This document shows, piece by piece, positions 17,344 to 24,404 of a stretch of DNA of 37,459 bases. The translations under genes and the position numbers were made by a program. Position 1 is the first letter of the stretch. Every line of letters begins with the position of its first letter. Location of the stretch: the NCBI GenBank assembly GCA_946482335.1, contig CAMLRG010000028.1:1-37459 (forward strand), in the 5' to 3' direction. Origin of the DNA: an uncultured Duganella sp. Its GTDB lineage: Bacteria; Pseudomonadota; Gammaproteobacteria; Burkholderiales; Burkholderiaceae. The notes under the pieces were generated by a model that worked only from the letters and a program-made list of their open reading frames with translations, was not told the DNA's origin and searched no databases.

Positions 17344-17526
17344 GAAAGTCGGAGTCAAAAGTCGGTGTCAGGTCTGTCATTCGGACAGCTAGCGCTACCC
17401 TTTGATCTGGATCAATACGCGAAATCGATGGCATTCGCGTATTGATGTGGATCAAAGATCGTTCGCCAGTGTCCGAATGACAGACCTGACACCGACTTTT
17501 GACACCGACTTTTGGCACCGACTTTC
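17344..17526. repeat. REP/MITE-like 150-bp imperfect palindrome with flanking short repeats
   Basis: Outer arms of 34 bases (17354-17387 and 17470-17503) are perfect inverted copies beginning GTCAAAAGTCGGTGTCAGG. Inner arms of 24 bases (17400-17423 and 17434-17457) match except for three central bases and include ATCAATACGCGAA and its complement. Twelve unpaired bases lie between outer and inner arms on each side, so the whole is symmetrical about 17428.5. A CACCGACTTTTG-type unit is repeated at the right end, and GAAAGTCGG/CCGACTTTC (17344-17352, 17518-17526) flank it. The left unpaired segment contains the palindrome TAGCGCTA (17390-17397). It holds no gene, and sits between the second and third GH74 lipoprotein genes. 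It resembles a REP doublet or a miniature transposable element. Confidence 0.8.
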
Positions 17527-17676
17527 TCGCTTGGACAATTTCGTTTGCCGCATTGGCTGCTTTCGCAATTGCCGTGCGCTGCCAGGGCTTGCATCATGTT
17601 GTATGACCGCCGGTCACTTTGGCGGACTGTCCCCATACCAGCAGTCTCGGTTCATCCTTTCTCCTGGAGTCTACAC

Positions 17677-20040
17677 ATGAAGAAGCAAACCCTCGCCATC
17701 GCTTGCCTCATGGCCGGCTTGGTCGCGGCCTGTGGTGGCGGCAGCAGTCCGTCCGCGCAGGCGCCTACGTCTGCCGTCAAGCAGGGCGGCGCGCCGGGGC
17801 CGGCCGCCGCGACGATCGGCACCCGGTGGCAGAACGTCAAATACGGCGGCGGCGGCTACGTCCCCGGCCTGATCTTCCACCCGACCAGCCCGAACGTCCT
17901 GTATGCGCGCACCGACATCGGCGGCGCCTACCGCTGGAACCCCACGACCTCGGCCTGGGTGCCGATCACGGATGGCTTCGGCATCCAGGAAGGGTTCTAC
18001 ATGGGCAGCGAAAGCATGGCCCTCGACCCGAACGACGACCAGCGTGTGTACATGAGCACCGGTCTGTATACCTGGGCCGGCCGCAATGGCCGCCTGTCCA
18101 TTTCCACCGACCGCGGCAACAACTGGACCCACGTCGAACTGCCGTTCCGTGTCGGCGCCAACGACCAGGGCCGCGCCATCGGCGAACGCATGATGGTCGA
18201 TCCGAACCAATCGTCGGTGCTGTACTATGGCTCGCGCACCTCGGGCCTGTGGAAGAGCGCGGACTATGGCCAGACCTGGAACCAGGTGACGTCGCTGTCC
18301 TCGTTCCAGTACCCTGGCGACCAGATCGGTTCCTTGCCCGAACGCACCATGGGCGGCATCGAGGGCGTGCTGTTCGACACGTCGACCACCAACGCGGGCA
18401 GCGCCACGCAGAACATCTACGTGGCCGTGGGACCGGACTATGCCGGCGCGGCCGGCTTGAGCAACGGCCTGTACAAATCCACGGACGGCGGCGCGACCTG
18501 GGCGGCCGTGCCATCTCCCGAGACCGGCTTCCATATCCCGCACATGGTGCGCGCCAAGGATGGCATGATCTATGTGGCGTTCACCACGAGCATCGGCCCG
18601 GGCGCCGGCGGCCCCGCACGGCTGTATAAATTCGACGGCAGCAACTGGACGCTGCTCAAGAGCTATGAGCCGGGGCAATGGACCAACTGGGGCATGGGCG
18701 GCTTGTCCGTCTCCGGCGCCGGCCCCACGACGCGCATCGCACTCGGGATTTCGAATACCTGGGGCAACTGGCAGGGCTTGCCGATCATCCAGCTGTCCGA
18801 CGACGCTGGCCTGACCTGGCGCGAGATCAAGACGCAAATGCCGCACACCCCCGACATTGGCGGCGGCGGTTGGATCGACGACGTCGAGATCGACCCGAAC
18901 AATCCCGAGCGCATCCTGCATGTGACCGGCGGCGACGTCTGGGAAACGCGCAATGCATCGTCGGCGACCCCGAGCTGGACCCAGATCATCGGCGGGGTGG
19001 AGGAAACCGCCACGCTGCACCTGATGACACCGCCCAAGGGCGCCACGTACACCTTGCTGAACGCTTCGGGCGACATTGGCGTGCACGTGCAGACCGAACT
19101 GCTCAAGCCGGCCACGCGCCGGCCGTTGAATACGTTCGCCAACGGCATCGGGATCGACACCGCCTGGTCCAATCCAGCCTATATTGCGGCGATCGGCCGG
19201 CCCGGCTATGTGAATTCCGGCATCCGTGGCGTCTATTCGACCGACTCCGGCGTGACCTGGACGCGCTTTGCCACCGAACATCCGGACGCGGCCAAGCCCG
19301 CCCAGGAGTGCGACCCGGCGAGCATCGCCGTGACCCAGCCGGGCCACGCGGTCTGGGCGCCGTGCGGCGCAGTGCCGGCGTACACCACCGACAACGGCGC
19401 GAGCTGGAACTACACCAACCTGCCGGCCCTGTCGTCCGTCGGCATCCCGCGCGCCTACCGCCTGGTCGCCGACCGCAAGAACCCGAACAAGGTCTATGCC
19501 TTCAACTCGGGCGGCGCTTGGTGGAACCAATGGTCGGATACGTCGCACTTCTGGTACTCGACCGATGGCGGCCACACGTTCACCGAGAGCGCATCGTTCA
19601 AGAGCGCGGGCGCGCTGGTGGCGGACTTCGGCACCTCGTCCATCGCCGTCAATCCGAATGCGGAAGGCGACGTCTGGGTCGTGGACGGCCAGAACATCCT
19701 GCACTCCACGGATTCGGGCGTGACCTGGGCCAAGCTGAACGTGACCGCGCCGATCTGGGGCAACAACCCGACGTGGCTGTATCCGGAAGTGTATAGCGCG
19801 ACTTCGATCGCGCTGGGCAAGGCACCGTTCGGCGCGGCGTACTCGTCCTCGATCTACATCGTCGGCGTGATCAACGGCCAGTGGGGCGTGTACCGCTCGG
19901 ATGACGGCGCCGCGACCTGGCGCCGGATCAATGACGACAAGCACCAGTATGCCGGCCTGGGCAACCTGGCGGCCGACCAGTCCGTGCCTGGACGCGTGTT
20001 CGCCTCCGGCAATGGCCGGGGCGTGCTGTTCACCTATTGA
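17677..20040 (+). CDS. GH74 family xyloglucanase-like lipoprotein (third of three)
   Basis: The start at 17677 is chosen for its CTGGAG ribosome binding site and lipoprotein signal (MKKQTLAIACLMAGLVAAC, lipid Cys C19); the frame is open further upstream but that part overlaps the palindromic repeat. The 787-residue protein has two propellers with Asp boxes (STDGGATW, STDSGVTW, STDGGHTF, SDDGAATW). Catalytic Asp residues are kept in ARTDIGG (D80) and ASGDIGVH (about D466). It resembles the two preceding lipoproteins along the whole length, and the second of them most in the WWNQWSDTSHFW region. Transcription probably starts in 17527-17660 or within the repeat. Likely an outer-membrane xyloglucan hydrolase. 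Confidence 0.9.
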   Translation: MKKQTLAIACLMAGLVAACGGGSSPSAQAPTSAVKQGGAPGPAAATIGTRWQNVKYGGGGYVPGLIFHPTSPNVLYARTDIGGAYRWNPTTSAWVPITDGFGIQEGFYMGSESMALDPNDDQRVYMSTGLYTWAGRNGRLSISTDRGNNWTHVELPFRVGANDQGRAIGERMMVDPNQSSVLYYGSRTSGLWKSADYGQTWNQVTSLSSFQYPGDQIGSLPERTMGGIEGVLFDTSTTNAGSATQNIYVAVGPDYAGAAGLSNGLYKSTDGGATWAAVPSPETGFHIPHMVRAKDGMIYVAFTTSIGPGAGGPARLYKFDGSNWTLLKSYEPGQWTNWGMGGLSVSGAGPTTRIALGISNTWGNWQGLPIIQLSDDAGLTWREIKTQMPHTPDIGGGGWIDDVEIDPNNPERILHVTGGDVWETRNASSATPSWTQIIGGVEETATLHLMTPPKGATYTLLNASGDIGVHVQTELLKPATRRPLNTFANGIGIDTAWSNPAYIAAIGRPGYVNSGIRGVYSTDSGVTWTRFATEHPDAAKPAQECDPASIAVTQPGHAVWAPCGAVPAYTTDNGASWNYTNLPALSSVGIPRAYRLVADRKNPNKVYAFNSGGAWWNQWSDTSHFWYSTDGGHTFTESASFKSAGALVADFGTSSIAVNPNAEGDVWVVDGQNILHSTDSGVTWAKLNVTAPIWGNNPTWLYPEVYSATSIALGKAPFGAAYSSSIYIVGVINGQWGVYRSDDGAATWRRINDDKHQYAGLGNLAADQSVPGRVFASGNGRGVLFTY

Positions 20041-20050
20041 TGATGGCCAT

Positions 20051-20073
20051 GCCGGCGCCGTGATGGCGCCGGC
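20051..20073 (+). terminator. Hairpin between third GH74 lipoprotein and PEP-CTERM genes
   Basis: GCCGGCGCC (20051-20059) and GGCGCCGGC (20065-20073) form a perfect nine-pair stem with a five-base loop. No T run follows, so it may be a partial terminator or an RNA-stabilising structure; the next gene starts 26 bases later and could be reached by read-through. Confidence 0.45.
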
Positions 20074-20099
20074 AATAACGATTACTTTCGGAGTTTTTC

Positions 20100-20684
20100 A
20101 TGAAATTCAAAACCATCCTCGCCGCCATCGCCCTGGGCATGGCGGCAAGCACTGCCAGCGCCACCGTCCTCAACTTCGACGGCCTGACCGAAATGATGTA
20201 CGGCGACGGCTTCCCGCTGGCCGCCGGCATGGCTTATGAGGGCAGCAACCTGAGCTATGTAGAGTCGGGCTTCCGGCTCACCCTGAACGCACCCAACGCG
20301 GCGCCAGGCGCGGCCAACATCGGCACCGGCACCTTCGAGCCGCAAACGTTCAACTGGCATGACGGTCTCGATAACGGTGCCGATACCTTCGTCACGCTGA
20401 CCCGTGACGGGGGCGGCAAGTTCAACCTGAGCAGTTTCGAGTACTACCTCGACTGGAGCGAGGTGTGGGCCGATGGCGTGTCGCTTGGCGCGATCCAGGA
20501 CGCGGGCCTGTGGAGCACGGCGCTGAACGGCATCACCGAGTTGCGCTTCAGCTCGGGCGCCTTCAACCAGCTCGACAACATCGACGTGGCAGCGGCCACA
20601 GGCGCGGTGCCGCTGCCGGCAACGCTGCCGCTGATGCTGACCGGCCTGGCCGCCGCCGGCCTGGCGCGCCGCCGCCGCAGTTGA
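20100..20684 (+). CDS. PEP-CTERM domain protein of unknown function
   Basis: This 194-residue protein has a signal peptide (MKFKTILAAIALGMAASTA, cleavage near ASA-TV), a beta-rich middle (VLNFDGLTE, GFRLTLN, FNLSSFEYYLDW, ELRFSSG) and a C-terminal sorting tail: VPLPA, a hydrophobic helix and the basic end ARRRRS (about residues 170-194). PEP-CTERM proteins are processed by an exosortase and released or attached to the cell surface; no exosortase lies in this window. The ribosome binding site is GGAG. Its position inside a glycosidase cluster suggests a surface or matrix protein that might bind the polysaccharide, which is speculation. It is the only gene in the locus with this export route. 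Confidence 0.85.
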   Translation: MKFKTILAAIALGMAASTASATVLNFDGLTEMMYGDGFPLAAGMAYEGSNLSYVESGFRLTLNAPNAAPGAANIGTGTFEPQTFNWHDGLDNGADTFVTLTRDGGGKFNLSSFEYYLDWSEVWADGVSLGAIQDAGLWSTALNGITELRFSSGAFNQLDNIDVAAATGAVPLPATLPLMLTGLAAAGLARRRRS

Positions 20685-20719
20685 TCCGTACTTCCCGGGC
20701 CGTGCACCCATCCTCCAGG

Positions 20720-20745
20720 ACGGAGGCCGCGCGCCTCCGTTTTTT
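20720..20745 (+). terminator. Intrinsic terminator after PEP-CTERM gene
   Basis: ACGGAGGC (20720-20727) pairs with GCCTCCGT (20733-20740) around CGCGC, followed by TTTTTT. It is strong and nearly identical to the terminator at 17308-17332. The remaining bases up to the GH42 start (20746-20963) show no gene or clear operator. Confidence 0.85.
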
Positions 20746-20963
20746 ATCAGGCATTGCCAACGCGGCCAGGCCGCCACGGGCGCCACGTCCCAACACGCCA
20801 TTTCCGTCCGGCGCAAACGGCAGCCAGGCGCCGCGCCGCCCCCATCGCCTCCGGCCACCCAAACGATTGGTGTTTGCCAAGCGCTCATCCTCGCAGCGGA
20901 AGTTCCCCGGCGCCGCCCAAGGCCATGCCATCGTCCAACCATAGTCCATCCATGTAAATAGCC

Positions 20964-23021
20964 ATGAAATTCACAACAATCGCCGCCTGTACGCTGGCGC
21001 TCGCCGTGTTCCCCGCATCGACATGGGCGCAAAGCGCCGACGACCATCCGGGCTGGCCCGGCGCCGGCCAGCTCTTCGTGGGCACCAATTACCAGCCCTT
21101 CGACCGTAGCGGCCGCGCGCAGATCGAGCGCGACATCGCCCGCATGCAGCAGGCGGGGATGAAGGTGGTGCGCATGGGGGACCTGGCATGGGACGCGTTC
21201 GAGCCCGCCGAAGGCAAGTTCGACTTCAGTCAGTTCGACTGGATCATGGACCGGATGCACGCCGCCGGCCTGAAAGTCATCATGGACATCCCGGGCCAGC
21301 CCGCGCCTATATGGATGCACAAGAAGTACCCGGGCGTCAACGTCGTCAACGAGCGCGGCACGCGCCTCGATCCCGCCGAACGTTACATGGACGACATCGG
21401 CGACCCCGACTACCGGCGCCTGCTGGTGCGCCTGGCCGACACCATGACCAAACGCTACGCGAAACACCCGGCGCTGTTCGCCATCGGCTACAACAATGAG
21501 ATCGGCAACGGCATGGTGTCATACTCGGAAGCCGACCGCAAGCGCTTCATCGGCTGGCTCAAGCGCAAATACGGCACCGTGGCGGCGCTGAACAAAGCCT
21601 GGGCCACGCGGCGCTGGTCGCGCCACCTCAACACCTGGGACGAGGTGCGCCTGCCGTACCTCGAAGGCGTCGGTCCTTATGAACGCTACCTCGATATGCG
21701 GCGCTTCTGGTCGGACCAGACCGTCGAAGTCCTGGCGCTGCTGGAAGCGGTGCGCAAGAAGAATGCGCCGGACAAACCCGCCATCTCCAACCTGTGGGAC
21801 AGCGCCGGGCGCAAGGGTTTCGACATGCTGGCCAACTACCGCAAGTATGCGAGCTATGGCGCGATGGGCTTCTACCCGGGCGATCCATTGCACGCGGCGT
21901 TTGAATCGACGATGATGCGCGCCGCCATGAAAGCGCCGATCTGGTTCAATGAGTTCACCGCCGGAGGCCCCGGCTACTACGGCACGCCGGGCCGATCACG
22001 CATGTGGGCGCACTTCGGCTTGCTGATGGGCGCGCAGGCCGTGCTGCCCTGGACCTGGCACAGCCACCATGGTGGCGAGGAGCAGGCGCTGTTCGGCCTG
22101 ATCGACCACGACGACCGGCCTTCATGGAAGCTCGACGAATTTGCCACCATCGCAAAAGAATTCGCCAGGCTGGAGAAACTGGGATTCCCGCGCATGCACC
22201 AGCCCAAGGTCGCCATTGCCTACGCGTTCGACAATATGGTGGCCACCAACCTGCCGAAGGAAGGCATGAACAATACGGTGCGGCCTTACCTGAACCCCGG
22301 CTACATGAAGCAGGCGCACAACGCCTACGAGCCGCTGTTCAAGGACAACGTCGACGTGGCCGTGATCCACATCGGCCACGAAGACCTGAGCCGCTACAAG
22401 CTGGTGGTCGTGCCCGGCATGTACTTGCTTGATGCGGCATCGACCGCCAACCTGCGCAAGTACGTCGCCGACGGCGGCACGGTCATCATGACCGCACAGT
22501 CGGCCAAGGTGAACGACAACAACCAGTGGCATGACACGCCGCTGCCTGGTGGCCTGACCGACGTGTTCGGCCTGCGCACCAATGCATTCTATGGCGCCGG
22601 CGCGCTGCAGACCGCAATCGGCGGCGAACAGGTCAAAGCCGAGCTGGGCGCCTACGAGGTGCTGGAGCCATCGACCGCCGAGGTGCTGGCGGACTTTGCC
22701 AACGTCGATGGCAAGCCGCCCGCGGTCACCGTCAACCGCTACGGCAAGGGACGCGCCATCTACGTCGCCACGGCCGCGCACCCGGCGCTCATGCGGCCGT
22801 TGTACCGCCAGCTTTACGGCAGCCTCGGTGTTGCACCGGGGCCGAAGACTCCCGAAGGCGTCGTTGCGCGCGTCGTCGAAGGCAGGACGCTCTATGTCAA
22901 TACCTCGGGCGAGCCAAAGGACGTGGCAATCGATGGCGCAATGAAGGGCGTACTGTCAGGCAAGCGCTGGGACGGCGTGCTGCGCCTGGATCCCCTGGGC
23001 GTCGACCTGCTCGAGAAATAG
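20964..23021 (+). CDS. GH42 family beta-galactosidase, secreted
   Basis: The 685-residue protein starts with a signal peptide (MKFTTIAACTLALAVFPAS, cleavage near TWA-QS). It has the GH42 barrel with acid/base Glu in GYNNEIGN (E179) and nucleophile Glu in WFNEFTAGG (E330), then the second domain (GHEDLSRYKLVVVPG, VADGGTVIMTAQS) and the small closing beta domain. It is clearly a different paralogue from the GH42 at the left edge; both catalytic residues are intact in each. Ribosome binding site is weak. It is convergent with the GH27 gene. The expected role is removal of beta-galactose from xyloglucan or galactan oligosaccharides in the periplasm. Confidence 0.92.
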   Translation: MKFTTIAACTLALAVFPASTWAQSADDHPGWPGAGQLFVGTNYQPFDRSGRAQIERDIARMQQAGMKVVRMGDLAWDAFEPAEGKFDFSQFDWIMDRMHAAGLKVIMDIPGQPAPIWMHKKYPGVNVVNERGTRLDPAERYMDDIGDPDYRRLLVRLADTMTKRYAKHPALFAIGYNNEIGNGMVSYSEADRKRFIGWLKRKYGTVAALNKAWATRRWSRHLNTWDEVRLPYLEGVGPYERYLDMRRFWSDQTVEVLALLEAVRKKNAPDKPAISNLWDSAGRKGFDMLANYRKYASYGAMGFYPGDPLHAAFESTMMRAAMKAPIWFNEFTAGGPGYYGTPGRSRMWAHFGLLMGAQAVLPWTWHSHHGGEEQALFGLIDHDDRPSWKLDEFATIAKEFARLEKLGFPRMHQPKVAIAYAFDNMVATNLPKEGMNNTVRPYLNPGYMKQAHNAYEPLFKDNVDVAVIHIGHEDLSRYKLVVVPGMYLLDAASTANLRKYVADGGTVIMTAQSAKVNDNNQWHDTPLPGGLTDVFGLRTNAFYGAGALQTAIGGEQVKAELGAYEVLEPSTAEVLADFANVDGKPPAVTVNRYGKGRAIYVATAAHPALMRPLYRQLYGSLGVAPGPKTPEGVVARVVEGRTLYVNTSGEPKDVAIDGAMKGVLSGKRWDGVLRLDPLGVDLLEK

Positions 23022-23103
23022 GAACAGTGGTTGCCCAAATTGAGTCGCTGGGTTGACGCGCCTGTATCGATGCGGAGCGGACTGCGCGCGGCAGGCAAGT
23101 CAA

Positions 23104-23148
23104 GCGTGCCGTGAGGGCGTGCCGCCGCCAGTGCGGGACGGCACGCTG
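23104..23148. terminator. Inverted repeat between convergent GH42 and GH27 genes
   Basis: AGCGTGCCGT (23104-23113) and ACGGCACGCT (23139-23148) are perfect inverted copies 25 bases apart in the 145-base gap between two convergent genes. There is no T run on either side. It could act as a bidirectional, factor-dependent terminator. A CTGTCAGGC-AGCGCTGG sequence next to it (23147-23163) repeats the end of the GH42 gene (22951-22968) imperfectly. Confidence 0.35.
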
Positions 23149-23166
23149 TCAGGCAGCGCTGGGGCG

Positions 23167-24402
23167 TCATTTACGTGGCGACAACCTCAGCATCACGATA
23201 TCGCGTCCGGGAATCGTCACGTTCAGCGGCGTCGCGGTCGTCCCGGCAGCCCGGCCCGCCCACAGGTCGCGTACCTGGTACACCGTGGCGGCAAAATCGG
23301 CCTTGTGCCCGCTGATGTCGTCGGCGATGGCATGCTTGCGCCAGTCGTGCGCAATCTTTTTCGGCTCGTCGCTGCGGTTCAGGATCGCGATCGCCCACTC
23401 GCCGTTCGCCAGCGGCTTGGCCCAGTATTCGACGTTGCGTGTTCTCATGAACGCGAAGCCCTGGATGCCGAGCGGGTCCTGGTCCACCGCGATGACATCG
23501 CGGTTGCCGAGGATGTTCCTGACTTCGGCCGACATGGATGGCACGTCGGCGCCGAAAATCAGCGGCGCTGCCAGCATCGCCCACATGCTGAAGTGGGCGC
23601 GGTTCTCGCCGGCGCTCGGCAACAGGCCCACTTCCAGCATGTCGGGATCGTTCCACTGGCCCGGCTTGGCGTACTTGCGTAACGGCCCCTGCTTGTCGAG
23701 GATGTTCAGCACGCCGAGCGAAAACCAGGAGCCGTGGCCTTCTTCGCATTCCCAGCAATGCGTGATGTCGCCGGTGGTGCGCCACAGGTGGCCGATGTCG
23801 GCGGCCCACTCCCACGGCTTGTTGTCGCCCCATTCGCAAATGGACAGGATCATCGGACGCCCGGCGGCGCGGATCGCATCGCGCATCGTGGTATAGGCTT
23901 CGACTGGATTGCGCTGCGCCTTGCCCTCGCCGGTATGGCACCAGTCGTACTTCACATAATCGATGCCCCAGCGCGCATATTGCAGCGCATCTTGGTATTC
24001 GTGGCCCTGGCTGCCCGGCCGTTTGCCGCAGGTGAGTGCGCCGGCGTCGGAGTAAATGCCGATCTTCATCCCCTTGCCGTGGATGTAGTCGGCCAGCGCC
24101 TTGATGCCAGACGGGAAACGCACCGGGTCGGGCTGGATGAAGCCATCGGCGTCGCGCTGGCCTTGCCAGCAGTCGTCCAGGTTGATGTAGACGTAGCCGG
24201 CGTCGCGCAGGCCGCTGCTGGCCATGGCGTCGGCGGTGTCGCGGATCAGTTTTTCACTGATGTCGCAAGCGAACTTGTTCCAGCTGTTCCAGCCCATCGG
24301 CGGCGTGTCGGCCAGGCCGGGAAACTTCTGCGCCCAGGCGGAGGAAAGCGGCAGCGCCAGCGCGACGGCGGCGGCAAGGCGGAGGTATTTGTGTGTTGGC
24401 AT
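23167..24402 (-). CDS. GH27 family alpha-galactosidase, secreted
   Basis: The start at 24402 gives a signal peptide (MPTHKYLRLAAAVALALPLSS, cleavage near AWA-QK) and lies two bases after the GH29 stop, so the two genes form an operon; the frame is open further upstream but that overlaps GH29. The 411-residue protein shows the GH27 hallmarks PPMGWNSWNKF, YVYINLDDCWQ, the nucleophile Asp in YVKYDWC (D153) and the acid/base Asp in WRTTGDI (D212), then WNDPDMLEVG and a C-terminal beta domain. GH27 enzymes are retaining alpha-galactosidases, acting on galactomannan or galacto-oligosaccharides; some act on beta-L-arabinopyranosides, which cannot be excluded. Together with GH97 it gives the locus two alpha-galactosidase-type activities. 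Confidence 0.93.
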   Translation of the reverse strand: MPTHKYLRLAAAVALALPLSSAWAQKFPGLADTPPMGWNSWNKFACDISEKLIRDTADAMASSGLRDAGYVYINLDDCWQGQRDADGFIQPDPVRFPSGIKALADYIHGKGMKIGIYSDAGALTCGKRPGSQGHEYQDALQYARWGIDYVKYDWCHTGEGKAQRNPVEAYTTMRDAIRAAGRPMILSICEWGDNKPWEWAADIGHLWRTTGDITHCWECEEGHGSWFSLGVLNILDKQGPLRKYAKPGQWNDPDMLEVGLLPSAGENRAHFSMWAMLAAPLIFGADVPSMSAEVRNILGNRDVIAVDQDPLGIQGFAFMRTRNVEYWAKPLANGEWAIAILNRSDEPKKIAHDWRKHAIADDISGHKADFAATVYQVRDLWAGRAAGTTATPLNVTIPGRDIVMLRLSPRK

Positions 24403-24404
24403 GG

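Noticed and set aside
12900..20000. Regularly repeated short sequences resembling an array
   Set aside because: They are Asp-box codons (S-T-D-x-G-x-x-W) inside GH74 coding regions, not CRISPR repeats or tandem DNA repeats.
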